Part shown: positions 39,846 through 40,934 of the stretch, one piece after another | Layout: every line of letters starts with the position of its first letter | Numbering within the stretch: position 1 is the stretch's first letter | Notes under the pieces: generated by a model | What the model was told of the DNA's origin: nothing | The model's database searches: none | What the model saw: the letters and a program-made list of their open reading frames with translations, nothing else | Position numbers and translations under genes: made by a program | Assembly (NCBI GenBank): GCA_011772425.1 | Contig: WVZO01000761.1 | Coordinates: 1-40,934 of the forward strand | DNA from: Candidatus Aminicenantota bacterium | GTDB taxonomy: Bacteria > Acidobacteriota > Aminicenantia > UBA2199 | Reading direction: 5' to 3' | DNA length: 40,934 bases

Positions 39846-40934
39846 ATGAAGGTCCTCACCGGTGAAGTTCTTGCAGCGAATACGTGGACGTGTAATCTCA
39901 GGTGCTCGTACTGTTTCGTTCGAAAAACCGACAAGATGAAGGAGGACGAATTCATGTCCCCTGAGACGGCCGTGAGAGTCATCGATGCACTGGATGAGGG
40001 CCTCAGCGAGATCAACAGGATTCGTGTTCATCTTTACGGGGGTGAGCCATTCATCAACCTTCCTGCGATTGAGGCAATGGTTAAGCGGGCCGGTGATAAA
40101 AAACCGGGCCGTATCGGTTTTGTTGTGACTACCAACGGGACAATTTTATCTGACGCAGTTATTGATTTGCTGGAAGCGGGTAAATTTGATATTGTTCTCA
40201 GTATCGATGGTCCGGCAGAGGTCCACGATGCGTGTCGCAAAAGGGTGGATGGCTCGCCCACCCACCGTGATGTCATGCGTTTTTTGGAAACTGTACGTTC
40301 ACGGACCTCCTGTTACGTCACCGGGGCTGCGGTGATTCGGTCGGGGTGGAGGCTGCTTTATGCCAGCGAATACCTGCGCACCCTGCCTATCGATAACGTT
40401 AAGGCCCAGGCGGTGCGTTTAGCTGCCGGTACTCCTTATGCACTTACCGAGGAGGATATGAAGCTCTATCAGCAAGACTTGGAAGCCATTGGCCGCCAGG
40501 TCATCAAGGAACTGGAAGCAGAAAAAGTGCCCATGGATAGGCGTTTTGCCGGCCGAGTCATGAAGTTGCTTATCAAAGGGGAAGGGCTGATGCGGTACTG
40601 CGATGCCGGTAAAAGCAACCTGGGCATTACTCCCTCCGGCGTTGTAAAGGCGTGCCTCCTGGTAGATGAAGAGGATGCAGTGCTGGGACACGTTAACGAT
40701 GACGTTGAAGTCTGGAAGCAAGCCGGTCTGAAATGGCAGGAACGGCCGCTGCGCAAAAAGTGTACATCCTGTTCATATCTCCAACTATGCGGCGGCGGCT
40801 GCCCGGCTGTGGTTCCTGTCTGCGGCGACGAGGAGTGCAAGATTGTTCATAAAGAATGTGACGTGGCAAACGTGATATATGAACATTTCAGTGATAAGCA
40901 GGAAAACTTGCTGGGGCTGGTGGGTATTGTTTAG
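39846..40934 (+). CDS. Radical SAM/SPASM peptide maturase
   Basis: 362 aa. The radical SAM 4Fe-4S motif CxxxCxxC is CNLRCSYC (Cys16, 20, 23), close to the N-terminus. LYGGEPFIN and TTNGTILSD are the GGEP and strand motifs that bind SAM, and VLSIDGPAEVHD is typical of anSME/peptide-maturase enzymes. The C-terminal SPASM domain is cysteine-rich (RYCDAGKSNLGITPSGVVKAC, then CTSCSYLQLCGGGCPA and CGDEECKIVHKEC) and would hold two more 4Fe-4S clusters. There is no N-terminal RRE domain, so recognition of the leader may need a separate protein. Ribosome site GAGGT before the ATG. The gene ends on the last base of the window, so further cluster genes (protease, transporter) may follow outside. Confidence 0.9.
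   Translation: MKVLTGEVLAANTWTCNLRCSYCFVRKTDKMKEDEFMSPETAVRVIDALDEGLSEINRIRVHLYGGEPFINLPAIEAMVKRAGDKKPGRIGFVVTTNGTILSDAVIDLLEAGKFDIVLSIDGPAEVHDACRKRVDGSPTHRDVMRFLETVRSRTSCYVTGAAVIRSGWRLLYASEYLRTLPIDNVKAQAVRLAAGTPYALTEEDMKLYQQDLEAIGRQVIKELEAEKVPMDRRFAGRVMKLLIKGEGLMRYCDAGKSNLGITPSGVVKACLLVDEEDAVLGHVNDDVEVWKQAGLKWQERPLRKKCTSCSYLQLCGGGCPAVVPVCGDEECKIVHKECDVANVIYEHFSDKQENLLGLVGIV

Overview
The window looks like a chromosomal segment of a Gram-negative-type bacterium of moderate GC. It has outer-membrane and periplasmic proteins, lipoprotein and Sec signals, RND efflux, and Shine-Dalgarno plus sigma70-like promoters. The abundance of TPR, CHAT and beta-propeller proteins and of intergenic repeats suggests an uncultured Acidobacteriota/Aminicenantes-type genome. 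That placement is an inference; the window holds no rRNA or other firm marker.

Layout. 1-5.6 kb: N-terminal part of an S9 peptidase, a DDAH-like guanidino hydrolase, an unknown 295-aa protein, and a two-gene cassette (2TM DUF4231/SLATT-like membrane protein plus deoxyribosyltransferase-like/TPR-S protein) that resembles a conflict or defence system. 6-10 kb: a POT-family transporter with an unusual central insert and a lipoprotein M48 metalloprotease. 10.2-18.7 kb: an orphan ABC ATPase converging on a three-gene RND operon (adaptor and two different permeases). 19-23.4 kb: two exported TPR proteins, a type II toxin-antitoxin pair and a 5'-truncated gene remnant. 24.4-33 kb: a UvrA homologue that appears to lack the insertion domain, a pseudokinase-TonB fusion followed by a DUF481 outer-membrane protein, a rhomboid protease with a long C-terminal extension, and a 6-bladed propeller protein. 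33.4-37 kb: a CHAT-STAND-TPR protein (caspase-like, NLR-like architecture) and a second toxin-antitoxin pair. 37.3-40.9 kb: a convergent 21-nt repeat array, an ankyrin-PD40 exported protein, and a RiPP-like pair (75-aa GG-leader precursor plus radical SAM/SPASM maturase) ending exactly at the window edge.

The intergenic DNA is unusually structured. Four separate arrays share a strict 21-nt period (5749, 20473, 23551, 37316) but have different sequences. One is arranged as two convergent halves, and two of them abut the same 16-nt sequence. A separate dispersed hairpin element occurs three times (1066, 8432, 24162), and there are 41-nt hairpin repeats, a large inverted repeat and simple degenerate repeats.

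The strongest candidates for undescribed biology are the GG-leader/SPASM peptide locus, the DUF4231 plus TPR-S cassette, the CHAT-STAND-TPR protein, the pseudokinase-TonB fusion and the 21-nt array family.
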